DNA of 10,375 bases from CAYLWW01 sp964387585 (GTDB taxonomy: Bacteria > Pseudomonadota > Alphaproteobacteria > Rickettsiales > Midichloriaceae), in assembly GCA_964387585.1 (NCBI GenBank), contig CAYLWW010000057.1, positions 1 to 10,375 on the forward strand, written 5' to 3'. Within the stretch, counting starts at the first letter, position 1; each line of letters begins with the position of its first letter. The notes beneath the pieces were generated by a model that made no database searches, had not been told where the DNA came from, and was given only the letters and a program-made list of their open reading frames with translations. A program made the translations under genes and the position numbers. Shown in pieces: positions 1 through 7,725 of the stretch.

Positions 1-391
1 AAAGTTAGAGCTGTTATCAATAACTTTTCAAATCTACAACACGAATATCGATTATTCTTTTAATATGTAAGATATATACGGTAATTTACTATATCGGCTC
101 TATTTTTATATGCATGATACTATGCACCTTGTAATTAATTTTTAATGCTACGTTAATTTTAAAGTTAGCCCCTTGATATACTATATCTTCATGAATAGCA
201 AATAAAATATTAAACGCAGTTCAATATAATTTGGTTGAGCATTAAAAGTAGCTTCAATACCACATCTTCATCATTTCTAATCCCGAACTGGGGTTGCAAG
301 GGAGTATAAATTCTTTTATTAACAGTATTATAAAGCGAATTAATACAATTACTTATAAATTAGAATTAATGCTATATCTGTTGCAGATCGA
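1..391. other. Gene-poor stretch downstream of galU
   Basis: No intact gene is visible here. The stretch lies downstream of galU, which ends at 392. The minus strand between about 359 and 89 has a broken protein-like reading, annotated separately. Positions 1-88 show only A+T-rich sequence and a short 7-bp inverted repeat (1-7 with 21-27). A plus-strand reading frame crosses 294-530, but it runs antisense into galU and has no recognisable features. I see no tRNA fold or CRISPR-like repeat. Confidence 0.6.
89..359 (-). pseudogene. Probable frameshifted gene remnant, unknown protein
   Basis: Three minus-strand frames overlap end to end and together read like one protein. Frame one is open from 359 to a stop at 212-210 and includes NKRIYTPLQPQFGIRNDEDV. 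A second frame continues at about 265-221 with GIEATFNAQPNYIEL. A third is open from 220 to a stop at 91-89 with FNILFAIHEDIVYQGANFKI. Joining them needs two frameshifts. Composition is protein-like rather than the low-complexity Asn/Ile/Lys runs expected of random A+T-rich DNA, which is why I favour a decayed gene over noise. No start codon is clear and I do not recognise the family. It is transcribed in the same direction as galU and lies just downstream of it. The alternative is chance open frames. Confidence 0.35.
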
Positions 392-1357
392 TCATTTATT
401 TATATTATTTAATAAATGCTTCACCTTTTCTTTTAATAAAGGATTTATCATAGCTAGTCTAATGTTCGCTTCTAAAAAACCAATTGCGTTTCCACAATCC
501 AATCTTTCTCCTTCTACCTTAAAGCCGTAATAATCATAACCATCTAAGATCATATTACGCATAGCGTCAGTTAATTCTATTTCGCCTGTTTTACTAGATA
601 TTGTTTTTTCTAGGTATTCAAAAATTTTAGGGTGAAGTATATAGCGTCCAGTAATTGCTGTGCAAGATGGAGTCACTTCTGGTTTTGGTTTTTCCACCAT
701 ATTTTTTATTTTACATACTTCAGCATTAATTTGATTGATATCTATAAAATCATTTTTAGCATTAAAATTATCATCACTTGTTATTATTCCATATTTGCTT
801 ACTTCGCTTAGAGTAACATCATGAATGGCTATTATACTTGAATCTCTGAGATTTTCATTTTGATTATACATTGAAATCATATTTTTCAATAAGCCATTTT
901 GTTCATTTACTGCACCAAGAAATAGCTCGTCAGGCAATATCACTGCAAACGGTTCATTACCTATTGCATGACGAGCACTCCAAATTGCATGGCCTAAACC
1001 CAATGGATTTTGTTGACGTATAAATATTATATTACCAGGTTCGGGTACATAATCTCGTGCTAATGATAACTCATCATTTTTTGCTTTATCTACTAGCATA
1101 GTTTCAAGTTCGAATGCATGATCAAAGTGATCGTGTATTAAATTTTTATGCCTTCCTGTAATAAAAATAAATTGCTCTATCCCAGCATCTTTAGCTTCTT
1201 CGAAAGCATATTGTATTAATGGTTTGCCTGCTATAGGCAACATTTCTTTTGGCATAGATTTAGTTGCTGGTAAGAATCTTGTTCCCAATCCCCCTACCGG
1301 GAACACTACTTTCTTTATGGTATGAGATTTTGTATTTTGCTTTTCTTTTTGAGTCAT
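392..1357 (-). CDS. galU: UTP--glucose-1-phosphate uridylyltransferase
   Basis: GalU joins UTP and glucose-1-phosphate to give UDP-glucose and pyrophosphate in the cytoplasm, supplying envelope glycans. The 321-residue protein has the full family signature. The nucleotide-binding loop GGLGTRFLPATKSMPKEMLP lies at residues 22-41, followed by KPLIQY (45-50). QQNPLGLGHA is at 115-124, the acidic LPDE at 141-144, the sugar-phosphate-contacting VEKP at 221-224, GRYIL at 237-241 and DCG at 288-290. Length is slightly above E. coli GalU (about 302), mainly from a short basic N-terminal extension before the conserved KKVVFPVGGLG. The ATG start at 1357 is the only good one upstream of that motif, and no clear Shine-Dalgarno site precedes it. 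It follows murD by 76 bp in the same direction, and a possible promoter lies in that gap. Nothing looks damaged. Confidence 0.95.
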   Translation of the reverse strand: MTQKEKQNTKSHTIKKVVFPVGGLGTRFLPATKSMPKEMLPIAGKPLIQYAFEEAKDAGIEQFIFITGRHKNLIHDHFDHAFELETMLVDKAKNDELSLARDYVPEPGNIIFIRQQNPLGLGHAIWSARHAIGNEPFAVILPDELFLGAVNEQNGLLKNMISMYNQNENLRDSSIIAIHDVTLSEVSKYGIITSDDNFNAKNDFIDINQINAEVCKIKNMVEKPKPEVTPSCTAITGRYILHPKIFEYLEKTISSKTGEIELTDAMRNMILDGYDYYGFKVEGERLDCGNAIGFLEANIRLAMINPLLKEKVKHLLNNINK

Positions 1358-1417
1358 TTTAAATAAATTAAAAGTGATGTGAATTAATCTTTTAAAGAGT
1401 TATACTTAATAATTTAA

Positions 1418-1423
1418 ATTATA
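1418..1423 (-). promoter_or_regulatory. Possible -10 box upstream of galU
   Basis: Reading the minus strand, a perfect TATAAT lies in the murD-galU gap about 60 nt before the galU ATG. No convincing -35 hexamer is found at 16-18 bp spacing, so galU may be transcribed by read-through from mraY-murD instead. In DNA this A+T-rich the box could be chance. Confidence 0.25.
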
Positions 1424-1433
1424 CGATTGCTTT

Positions 1434-2933
1434 CTAATGCAAGTTCCATAATTCTTTTACTTTATTAATGAAGAATATCCCTCTTTCTTCAAAATTATTC
1501 CATTGATCTAAAGAAGAGCAAGCTGGTGATAATAGTGCCACTCCTTTGCGTGCATTTTGCTTCACTGCCATTAAAGCTTGTTCTAAAGTATAGCACTTTA
1601 CGTGCTTAACTCCGTATCGTGCTAATATTGTAGCAAAATCGTTTGTAGATTCTCCTATAAGATAAGCAGATTCTATACGATAAAATAAATTAGCTAGGCA
1701 CTCTATTCCTTGATCTTTTGATATCCCACCAGCAATCCAGTGTATGTTAGAAAAATTTTCTAAAGCGTAACGAGTAGAATCAACATTAGTAGCTTTGCTA
1801 TCATTAATGAATAAGAGGTTGCTATTTTCTGCTACTAATTGCATACGATGTGGCAAGCCGATAAAAGTAGGGATTGCTTTTAAAATAGCTTCTAGTGGTA
1901 TCCCTAAGGATAAGCACCCTGCTAATGCTGCGCTAAGATTTTCAGCATTATGACGTCCTCGTAGCGGTAGAGGTAATAAATAACTAATATTTTCTTGATA
2001 ATGATCGATATTGTTAACTTTATTTATAGTTAGTTCCCCATTAATGATGCTTATACCTTGAGGTAACTGCTTCTTTATTGAGATAGGAATTATTTTTTCT
2101 TTTTTATTAGATGCAATTAGACGCTTATAAATTAATTTAGTTTCTATGTAATCTAAAGAGATTATTTTAATTGCTGACTTTAACTCAATATTATTAATAT
2201 TTTGCGGTAATGCTTTAGGTAAGTGGAATATTTTTTCTTTCGCTGTAGCGTAGTTCATTATATTGATATAGCGATCTAAATGATCTGGAGTGATATTTAA
2301 ACATATTGCTATATCTATCGCTAAATACTTAGATATATCTAATTGAAAAGAAGATAACTCAAGTACATAGTATTTATCATTCGTATCAGCATAATTGTTA
2401 TTTGTTACTAAAGGTTGTAGCTCTAATACTGGAATTCCTATATTTCCACCTACTTGTACTAAATCATCAACTATATCTCCCGACCTTAAAGTTGACTTAA
2501 GAAAATGGGATATAAGCATAGTAGTTGTTGATTTGCCATTAGTCCCAGTAATTCCTATATAATTAGCTTGCGGCTGATGGAGATAAAGCAAGTCTAAGTC
2601 CGAAATTAAATCAATTCCTAAATCTCTAGCTTCTATAATAATAGGATGTATATATTTGGGTTGCACCGGAATGCCAGGACTTAATACCAACTGCTCTATT
2701 AGATTATTTGCTAAAATGTTATCACTTTGAGAATTAATTAATTTTAATCTTCCTTCTTTTATATGTTTAGCATATTTATCATGATGATTTATTTTCAATG
2801 CTTCTATTTTATCGTCAATACCTAAGACGAACTCAGCATTACTTTCTAATAAAGAATTAATTACTGATAAACCTGATCTCCCTAATCCTAAAACTGCGAT
2901 ACGCTTACCGCTATAATAACTTAATTTTATCAT
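1434..2933 (-). CDS. murD: UDP-N-acetylmuramoyl-L-alanine--D-glutamate ligase
   Basis: MurD adds D-glutamate to UDP-MurNAc-L-alanine using ATP, the second amino-acid step of cytoplasmic peptidoglycan precursor synthesis. The Rossmann-like N-terminal domain starts with RIAVLGLGRSG (11-21). The Mur-ligase P-loop GITGTNGKSTTT is at 127-138. LELSSFQLD (191-199) and the DHLDRY block (217-222) follow. K232, in NYATAKEKI, aligns with the carbamylated lysine of E. coli MurD (K198). GRHNAEN (326-332), the C-terminal NDSKATN (377-383) and LLSPACSSLDQW (467-478) are intact. At 499 residues it is longer than E. coli MurD (438). The extra length sits mainly around residues 143-190 and 235-320, as insertions between conserved blocks and not as a fusion. 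The ATG at 2933 fits the family N-terminus. It lies 47 bp after mraY and is probably co-transcribed with it. Confidence 0.95.
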   Translation of the reverse strand: MIKLSYYSGKRIAVLGLGRSGLSVINSLLESNAEFVLGIDDKIEALKINHHDKYAKHIKEGRLKLINSQSDNILANNLIEQLVLSPGIPVQPKYIHPIIIEARDLGIDLISDLDLLYLHQPQANYIGITGTNGKSTTTMLISHFLKSTLRSGDIVDDLVQVGGNIGIPVLELQPLVTNNNYADTNDKYYVLELSSFQLDISKYLAIDIAICLNITPDHLDRYINIMNYATAKEKIFHLPKALPQNINNIELKSAIKIISLDYIETKLIYKRLIASNKKEKIIPISIKKQLPQGISIINGELTINKVNNIDHYQENISYLLPLPLRGRHNAENLSAALAGCLSLGIPLEAILKAIPTFIGLPHRMQLVAENSNLLFINDSKATNVDSTRYALENFSNIHWIAGGISKDQGIECLANLFYRIESAYLIGESTNDFATILARYGVKHVKCYTLEQALMAVKQNARKGVALLSPACSSLDQWNNFEERGIFFINKVKELWNLH

Positions 2934-2980
2934 TTATCTTTTTTAGTAATGTATTTTTTGTAAAAGAGAATATTACTCAT

Positions 2981-4072
2981 TTAGCGTAATTTTAGTGTTG
3001 ATAAACCCAGCAAAGCAAATAGTATAGCTATTATCCAAAATCGAAATACTATGGTAGTTTCGCTCCAACCTAATTTTTCAAAATGATGATGAATAGGTGC
3101 CATGAGAAATATCCTTTTTTTCTTTCTAAATTTATAAGAACCTATTTGCAATATCACTGATAAGGCTTCTATAACAAATAAACCACCAGTGAAAAACAAT
3201 ACTATTTCATGTTTAGTAATTACACTAATAGCGCCTATTACCGCACCTAATGATAAACTTCCTATATCCCCCATGAATATTTTAGCTGGGGGCGCATTGT
3301 ACCATAAAAACCCTAAACCAGCACCTATTAATGCAGCACAGAAAACGCATAATTCTCCAGCCTTAGGTACATAATATAATTGTAAATAATCGGAAAACAC
3401 TAAATTGCCAACTAAGTAACTTATAATTGCAAAGCATGCTGCTACTATTACTACTGGACCTATAGCTAATCCATCTAATCCATCAGTAAGATTTGTTGCA
3501 TTAGAAGCTCCAACTATTACTATGCTTCCAAAAACAAAGTAAAACCAGCCTAAGTTAAGCATAAAATCTTTGAAAAAAGGTAAGGCAATGCTATTAGATG
3601 TTATAGAGGTATCGAATCTACTTATGCTAAAAACTGCTATGAAAGCTAATAAGAATTGCCATAATAACTTTAATTTAGCTGATAAGCCCTTAGAATTCCT
3701 TTTTTTAAGCTTATAATAATCATCAAAAAAACCTATAATAGCAAAGCCAATCATTACTGCGCTTACTATCCAAATATAAATATTGCTTAAATCAGCCCAT
3801 AATATTAAGCTAGTTAATGTACTTGCTATTATTAATATCCCTCCCATGGTTGGAGTTCCCGCCTTACTGACTATGTGACCTTCTGGTCCATCTGAGCGAA
3901 TTGGTTGACCATGCTTTTGTTTTGTTCGCAGAAACTTAATAAGAATAGGTCCAAATAAAAGACTTATTAAAAAAGAAGTAAAAACTGCACCTATACTGCG
4001 CAAAGTGATATACTTAATTACATTTAAAATAGTAAACTTATTTACTAAAGCCAGTGCTATTAAGTAAAACAT
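2981..4072 (-). CDS. mraY: Phospho-N-acetylmuramoyl-pentapeptide-transferase
   Basis: MraY is the inner-membrane enzyme that moves phospho-MurNAc-pentapeptide from UDP to undecaprenyl phosphate, forming lipid I. The 363-residue protein has the usual length and about ten hydrophobic segments. Family motifs are intact: PIRSDGPEGH (57-66), GTPTMGG (72-78), the catalytic aspartate pair in FFDDYYK (115-121), NATNLTDGLDG (191-201), MGDIGS with D269 (267-272), and the cytoplasmic histidine loop APIHHHFEKLGW (325-336). The ATG at 4072 is supported by an AGGA Shine-Dalgarno core 9 nt upstream, one of the few clear ribosome sites in the window. In most bacteria mraY sits inside the dcw cluster after murF. 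Here it is the first gene of its unit, with only murD following. Confidence 0.96.
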   Translation of the reverse strand: MFYLIALALVNKFTILNVIKYITLRSIGAVFTSFLISLLFGPILIKFLRTKQKHGQPIRSDGPEGHIVSKAGTPTMGGILIIASTLTSLILWADLSNIYIWIVSAVMIGFAIIGFFDDYYKLKKRNSKGLSAKLKLLWQFLLAFIAVFSISRFDTSITSNSIALPFFKDFMLNLGWFYFVFGSIVIVGASNATNLTDGLDGLAIGPVVIVAACFAIISYLVGNLVFSDYLQLYYVPKAGELCVFCAALIGAGLGFLWYNAPPAKIFMGDIGSLSLGAVIGAISVITKHEIVLFFTGGLFVIEALSVILQIGSYKFRKKKRIFLMAPIHHHFEKLGWSETTIVFRFWIIAILFALLGLSTLKLR

Positions 4073-4081
4073 GATTAATTA

Positions 4082-4085
4082 TCCT
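4082..4085 (-). promoter_or_regulatory. Shine-Dalgarno site of mraY
   Basis: Minus-strand AGGA lies 9 nt before the mraY ATG. Most other genes in the window lack a recognisable site, so this helps fix the mraY start and may indicate stronger initiation. Confidence 0.55.
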
Positions 4086-4093
4086 AAAATTAG

Positions 4094-4123
4094 ATTATAA
4101 CGGATGATGTTTATAATTTTTAA
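4094..4123 (-). promoter_or_regulatory. Predicted sigma-70-type promoter of mraY-murD
   Basis: On the minus strand, TTAAAA (4123-4118) and a perfect TATAAT (4099-4094) are separated by 18 bp. Transcription would begin near 4087, giving a short leader of about 15 nt that still includes the AGGA ribosome site. The -35 matches four of six consensus bases. This is prediction only, since A+T-rich DNA produces such matches often. Confidence 0.35.
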
Positions 4124-4283
4124 TATGACTAGAAATCTCAATAACACAAGAAAAAACCTAAGTTTTATCTAATAAATTATTTATCTTACTTATTATTGAA
4201 AAGATAGAGGTTAAAAAGTATACTTTAATATTCTTTTTGTTGTCCTAAACTAGCATAAATTATAGCATATAACGAGTATATAT

Positions 4284-4334
4284 TAAATATTATAATGAGT
4301 AAAAATTGGTAAATTACACTCATTATAATATTTA
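4284..4334. repeat. Perfect 17-bp inverted repeat (stem-loop)
   Basis: Arms TAAATATTATAATGAGT (4284-4300) and ACTCATTATAATATTTA (4318-4334) are exact reverse complements around a 17-nt spacer. Pairing continues outward imperfectly for a few bases. No T-run follows on either strand, so it does not look like an ordinary intrinsic terminator. It ends 26 bp upstream of the predicted spoT -35 box. It could be an operator, a cruciform, a small palindromic repeat element or the ends of a tiny MITE-like insertion; the sequence alone cannot separate these. Confidence 0.75.
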
Positions 4335-4360
4335 GTATTAAAAGATCTGTTTATTAGATA

Positions 4361-4389
4361 TTGGGTTTGTTATACTGATAATATATAAT
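4361..4389 (+). promoter_or_regulatory. Predicted sigma-70-type promoter of the spoT operon
   Basis: TTGGGT (4361-4366) and a perfect TATAAT (4384-4389) are separated by exactly 17 bp. Transcription would start near 4396, leaving a leader of about 30 nt before the spoT GTG. The -35 keeps the TTG core but only three of six consensus positions. Position and spacing make it the best plus-strand promoter candidate in the window. Confidence 0.5.
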
Positions 4390-4424
4390 CATTGTTTTAA
4401 TTATTTAAATAAGTTTGCATTTCA

Positions 4425-6635
4425 GTGGATTACTCGTTAGAAAATATAGTTAAAGTAGAAAAAGAAAAATTGTTACAGTTTATATCAGCTAATAACTTAG
4501 GTGTGGATATCGATAAAATCGCTAAAGCTGTTGATTTTGCTGCTTATGCCCACCGTCATCAAAAACGTGCTTCAGGTGAGCCTTATATACTTCACCCTAT
4601 AGCTGTAGCGATGTTAATAGCAGAATTAAATTTAGATACTGTATCAATTGTAGTGGCTTTATTACATGATGTAGTTGAGGATTCTGAATACACTTTGGAA
4701 GATATAGTAAATAATTTTGGCTCTAAGGAAGCTGAATTAGTTGATGGAGTAACAAAATTAACTAAGTTGGAGAGTCAAGTATTAGATGTTGAGCAAGCTA
4801 AACAGATTAAACAAGCTGATAATTTACGCAAGCTAATTGTAGCTATGTCAAAAGACATTAGGGTTTTACTTGTCAAGCTTGCTGATAGGTTGCATAATAT
4901 GCGTACTTTATTCTTTTTCTCCAATGCTAGTAAAAAAGAGCGTATTGCTAAAGAAACTATCGAAATTTATGCTCCTTTAGCAGAGCGAATAGGGTTGCAA
5001 AGATTTAAAAATGAATTGCAGGATTTGGCATTCGCAGAATTATATCCTGAAGCTTATAAATCTATAGTGAATAGGTTGAATTTTCTAGGAGAACAAGGAA
5101 AATTAGTAATTGAGAAAAATATCTTAGAGATAAGAGCGTTATTGGAAAGTAATAATATTAAAGCCGAAGTAACTGGTAGAGAAAAGAGCCCTCACTCAAT
5201 TTGGAGAAAGATGGAGCATAAAAAAATTTCTTTTGAAGAGTTATCTGATATATTTGCATTCCGTATTTTAGTAAATAATGTTGAAGATTGTTATAAGGTA
5301 ATCGGAGTAATTCATACTAAATATCATATGCTTCCTGGTGCATTCCAAGATTATATAAGTACTCCTAAAACTAATCATTATCGTTCTTTACATACTTTGG
5401 TAATGGGCCCTCAAAAGCGTTGTATAGAAATACAAATTCGTACATATGAAATGCATCAAGTTGCTGAGTTAGGAGTAGCTGCTCATTGGTTATATAAACA
5501 AGGTAAAGAGTTTGATGAATATTGTTATAAACAAAATCAATGGGTAAAGAAGTTACATGAAGTGATTGAGAATTCTTTACATCCTGACGAAGTTTTAGAA
5601 AATACCAAATTAGAGATAGATTATAATCAGGTGTTTTGCTTTACTCCAAAAGGAGATATAATAGCTTTACCTAAATCGGCTACTCCAGTAGATTTTGCTT
5701 TTGCGCTACACTCGGAAATTGGTCTTACTTGCATGGGGGCTAAAGTTAATGGCAAAATCGTTCCTCTTAAAGCATCATTAGAAAATGGCGATCAAGTAGA
5801 AATATTACGTTCTTCTAACACAACCGCTTCTATTAATTGGGAAAGTTTTGTAGTTACTGGTAAAGCGAAAGCGGAAATAAAAAAATTTGTTAGAGCTCAA
5901 CAGCAGGAAGAATTTATTAGTCTAGGGAGGGTGATGTTAGCCAGTCTTTTTCAGAAGTTGAAATATGAGTATAGTGAAGTAGACTTTTTAAAAATTCTTC
6001 CTGACCTTAAAAAAGAAAGTGTTGATGAGCTATTAGCTGATGTTGGTAGGGGAAATTTAAGTACCGAAGTAGTAATTAATACATTATATCCAGAAACAAG
6101 AAAAAGTCAGATTGTCAAAAAGTTAAATCCTCTATCTTTGCTTCGTTTTAAACGAAAGAGTAAGAGTAGTATTTATAAAAATGAACTAAGTCTGGATTTT
6201 AATGTAGAAAATTCTGACAACAATGCTACTGTTCGTTTAGCTGACTGTTGTTGTCCACTACCTGGCGATAAAATAGTTGGCTTGCTTACTCCTGATAAAG
6301 GAATGGTAGTGCATACTGGCGATTGTGAGTCAATAACTAATCTTAATAAGGAAGATAAAAACCTTATAGCAGTATTTTGGTCTGCATCAGGTAATAAGTT
6401 GTATATAGGTAGGATAAAGATAATAATTGTTAACGAACCTGGTAGTTTAGCATTGGTAACTTCTAAAATAGCTGAAATCGGAATTAATATATCTAATATT
6501 AAATTCCTTGTTCGATCTTTAGATTTTTTTGAGATAGTTATGGAATTGGAGATTAAAGGTTTGCAGCACTTAAAAAGTTTAAAAAATACATTAAAAAGCT
6601 TAGACAATGTTTATGCTGTAGACAGATTAAGATAA
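4425..6635 (+). CDS. spoT: Bifunctional (p)ppGpp synthetase/hydrolase, RelA/SpoT family
   Basis: This long RSH protein (736 residues) controls the alarmone (p)ppGpp and so the stringent response. The hydrolase HD domain keeps its metal and catalytic residues: H57 (LHPIA), H81-D82 (LLHDVVED), D154 and N158 (KLADRLHNMR). The synthetase domain keeps GREKSPHSIWRKM (251-263), D275, PKTNHYRSLHT (314-324) and E335 in EIQIRT, so both activities look possible. The regulatory half is also complete: TGS (about 403-463), a helical region, a Cys-containing DCCCPLPGDKI segment (607-617) and a C-terminal ACT domain (about 661-736). The GTG start at 4425 is chosen because an in-frame stop lies at 4410-4412 and no internal ATG precedes the HD domain. 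There is no clear Shine-Dalgarno site. It heads a likely operon, with mltG 37 bp downstream. Rickettsia species usually carry short, split spoT genes, so an intact one is notable. Confidence 0.96.
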   Translation: MDYSLENIVKVEKEKLLQFISANNLGVDIDKIAKAVDFAAYAHRHQKRASGEPYILHPIAVAMLIAELNLDTVSIVVALLHDVVEDSEYTLEDIVNNFGSKEAELVDGVTKLTKLESQVLDVEQAKQIKQADNLRKLIVAMSKDIRVLLVKLADRLHNMRTLFFFSNASKKERIAKETIEIYAPLAERIGLQRFKNELQDLAFAELYPEAYKSIVNRLNFLGEQGKLVIEKNILEIRALLESNNIKAEVTGREKSPHSIWRKMEHKKISFEELSDIFAFRILVNNVEDCYKVIGVIHTKYHMLPGAFQDYISTPKTNHYRSLHTLVMGPQKRCIEIQIRTYEMHQVAELGVAAHWLYKQGKEFDEYCYKQNQWVKKLHEVIENSLHPDEVLENTKLEIDYNQVFCFTPKGDIIALPKSATPVDFAFALHSEIGLTCMGAKVNGKIVPLKASLENGDQVEILRSSNTTASINWESFVVTGKAKAEIKKFVRAQQQEEFISLGRVMLASLFQKLKYEYSEVDFLKILPDLKKESVDELLADVGRGNLSTEVVINTLYPETRKSQIVKKLNPLSLLRFKRKSKSSIYKNELSLDFNVENSDNNATVRLADCCCPLPGDKIVGLLTPDKGMVVHTGDCESITNLNKEDKNLIAVFWSASGNKLYIGRIKIIIVNEPGSLALVTSKIAEIGINISNIKFLVRSLDFFEIVMELEIKGLQHLKSLKNTLKSLDNVYAVDRLR

Positions 6636-6672
6636 TAACTGGTTATTATAAATTATTTTTTAAAGAATACTT

Positions 6673-7689
6673 GTGTATAATATAGCAAAAAAATCTGCGA
6701 GACTATTTCATTCTTTACTTAAGCCACTAGGCTTTTTGTGTTATTTAAGCATTATATTATTTATTTTAGGAGTATGGTGCTATAATAATGCATATTATCA
6801 TTTTACCTCAGCGGACAGTACAATAATTATACCCAAAGGTAGTAGCGTATCTCATATTGGTGATTTTTTGAAAGAAAAGAAAATTATTCACAATAATTGG
6901 TTATTTGACATTTTAGCAAGGTTATATGCATTAAATGGTAAAAAGTTAAAAGCTGGAGAATATCAGTTTTCTAAGGGAATGAATATGATTCAGGTATTAG
7001 AAAAAATTGCTGCGGGAATAATAGTAAATCATAAAATTACTATACCCGAAGGGTATACCGTGAAGCAAGTAGTATCGTTATTGTTGAATGAGCCGTCTAT
7101 TAATAGCTCATCTTATATACCTAAGGTTATTAGTTTGACTTTTCCTGAAGGTAGTATAATGCCTGATACTTATATATATCATTATGGATTAAGTTTATTT
7201 GCTGTGCTTGAAATAATGCATAAAGAAATGGAAAAATTTCTCAATAAAGAATGGGAGAAACGAGATCATAAGATCGATTCGGTAATTAATGATAAGGATG
7301 AAGCTCTAATACTCGCTTCAATAATAGAGAAAGAAGCTTTATTTGATGAAGAGAAAGATAAAATTGCGGGAGTTTATATTAATAGACTAAAGAAAAAAAT
7401 GTTGTTGCAAGCTGATCCTACTGTTATATATGGCTTAACCAAAGGAGAAGGAATATTTGATAGAAGAGTTTTATTTAGAGATTTGAAGCATGATTCTGAG
7501 TATAATACTTACCTGAATCTAGGTTTACCACCAACTCCCATATGCAATCCTGGCAGAGCATCTATTATTGCAGCATTACATCCTAGCTGGAATGATCAAT
7601 TATATTTTGTAGCAGATGGCACTGGTAAACATTTATTTGCTTCTAATTTTTTTACTCATAAACAAAATATAAAAAATATTAGAAAATGA
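6673..7689 (+). CDS. mltG: Endolytic murein transglycosylase MltG (YceG family)
   Basis: MltG is an inner-membrane lytic transglycosylase that cleaves nascent peptidoglycan strands and is thought to set glycan chain length. A basic N-terminus is followed by one membrane segment (about residues 18-38), then a LysM-like subdomain (about 46-118) and the YceG catalytic domain. The catalytic glutamate is E219 in ASIIEKEA (215-222), equivalent to E218 of E. coli. Downstream motifs QADPTVIYG (246-254), YNTYLNLGLPPTPICNPG (277-294), AALHP (300-304) and YFVADGTGKHLF (311-322) are all present. The 338 residues match the family. The start is GTG at 6673, with a weak AAAG nearby; no in-frame ATG precedes the membrane segment. 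The gap to spoT is 37 bp and to gshB 36 bp, which suggests co-transcription. Confidence 0.93.
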   Translation: MYNIAKKSARLFHSLLKPLGFLCYLSIILFILGVWCYNNAYYHFTSADSTIIIPKGSSVSHIGDFLKEKKIIHNNWLFDILARLYALNGKKLKAGEYQFSKGMNMIQVLEKIAAGIIVNHKITIPEGYTVKQVVSLLLNEPSINSSSYIPKVISLTFPEGSIMPDTYIYHYGLSLFAVLEIMHKEMEKFLNKEWEKRDHKIDSVINDKDEALILASIIEKEALFDEEKDKIAGVYINRLKKKMLLQADPTVIYGLTKGEGIFDRRVLFRDLKHDSEYNTYLNLGLPPTPICNPGRASIIAALHPSWNDQLYFVADGTGKHLFASNFFTHKQNIKNIRK

Positions 7690-7725
7690 GTTATTGGATT
7701 TTATCAATTCTTTATATTATAAATT

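Larger units (their letters stand above)
4073..4424. other. Divergent intergenic region mraY / spoT
   Basis: This 352-bp A+T-rich stretch holds no gene that I can support. It contains a Shine-Dalgarno site and a likely promoter facing mraY, a likely promoter facing spoT, a perfect 17-bp inverted repeat (4284-4334), a 12-bp palindrome AAAGTATACTTT (4215-4226) and a short direct repeat TAGCATA (4251-4257 and 4263-4269). The central part, about 4130-4280, has no obvious function. It is the longest non-coding stretch between intact genes here and the natural place for shared regulation. Confidence 0.6.

Noticed and set aside
376..393. Short hairpin ATCTG-TTG-CAGAT overlapping GATCGATC just past the galU stop, considered as a galU terminator
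   Set aside because: The stem is only 5 bp and no T-run follows on the galU strand.
294..530. Plus-strand open frame of 78 codons
   Set aside because: It overlaps the conserved C-terminal part of galU on the opposite strand, and its translation is a shadow with no family pattern.
3189..3374. Plus-strand open frame inside mraY
   Set aside because: It is fully antisense to conserved MraY motifs and has no features of its own.
4215..4226. 12-bp palindrome AAAGTATACTTT considered as an operator
   Set aside because: It is short, A+T-rich and far from both predicted promoters; palindromes of this size are expected by chance.
4293..4302. TAATGAGTAA shared between the inverted repeat upstream of spoT and 10040-10049 near the IS630 end, considered as evidence of a MITE
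   Set aside because: A single 10-base match in A+T-rich DNA can easily be chance, and the flanking bases do not match.
6173..6607. Minus-strand open frame of 144 codons inside spoT
   Set aside because: It is antisense to the conserved Cys-rich and ACT regions of spoT. Its Ser/Pro/Leu-rich translation is typical of a shadow frame.
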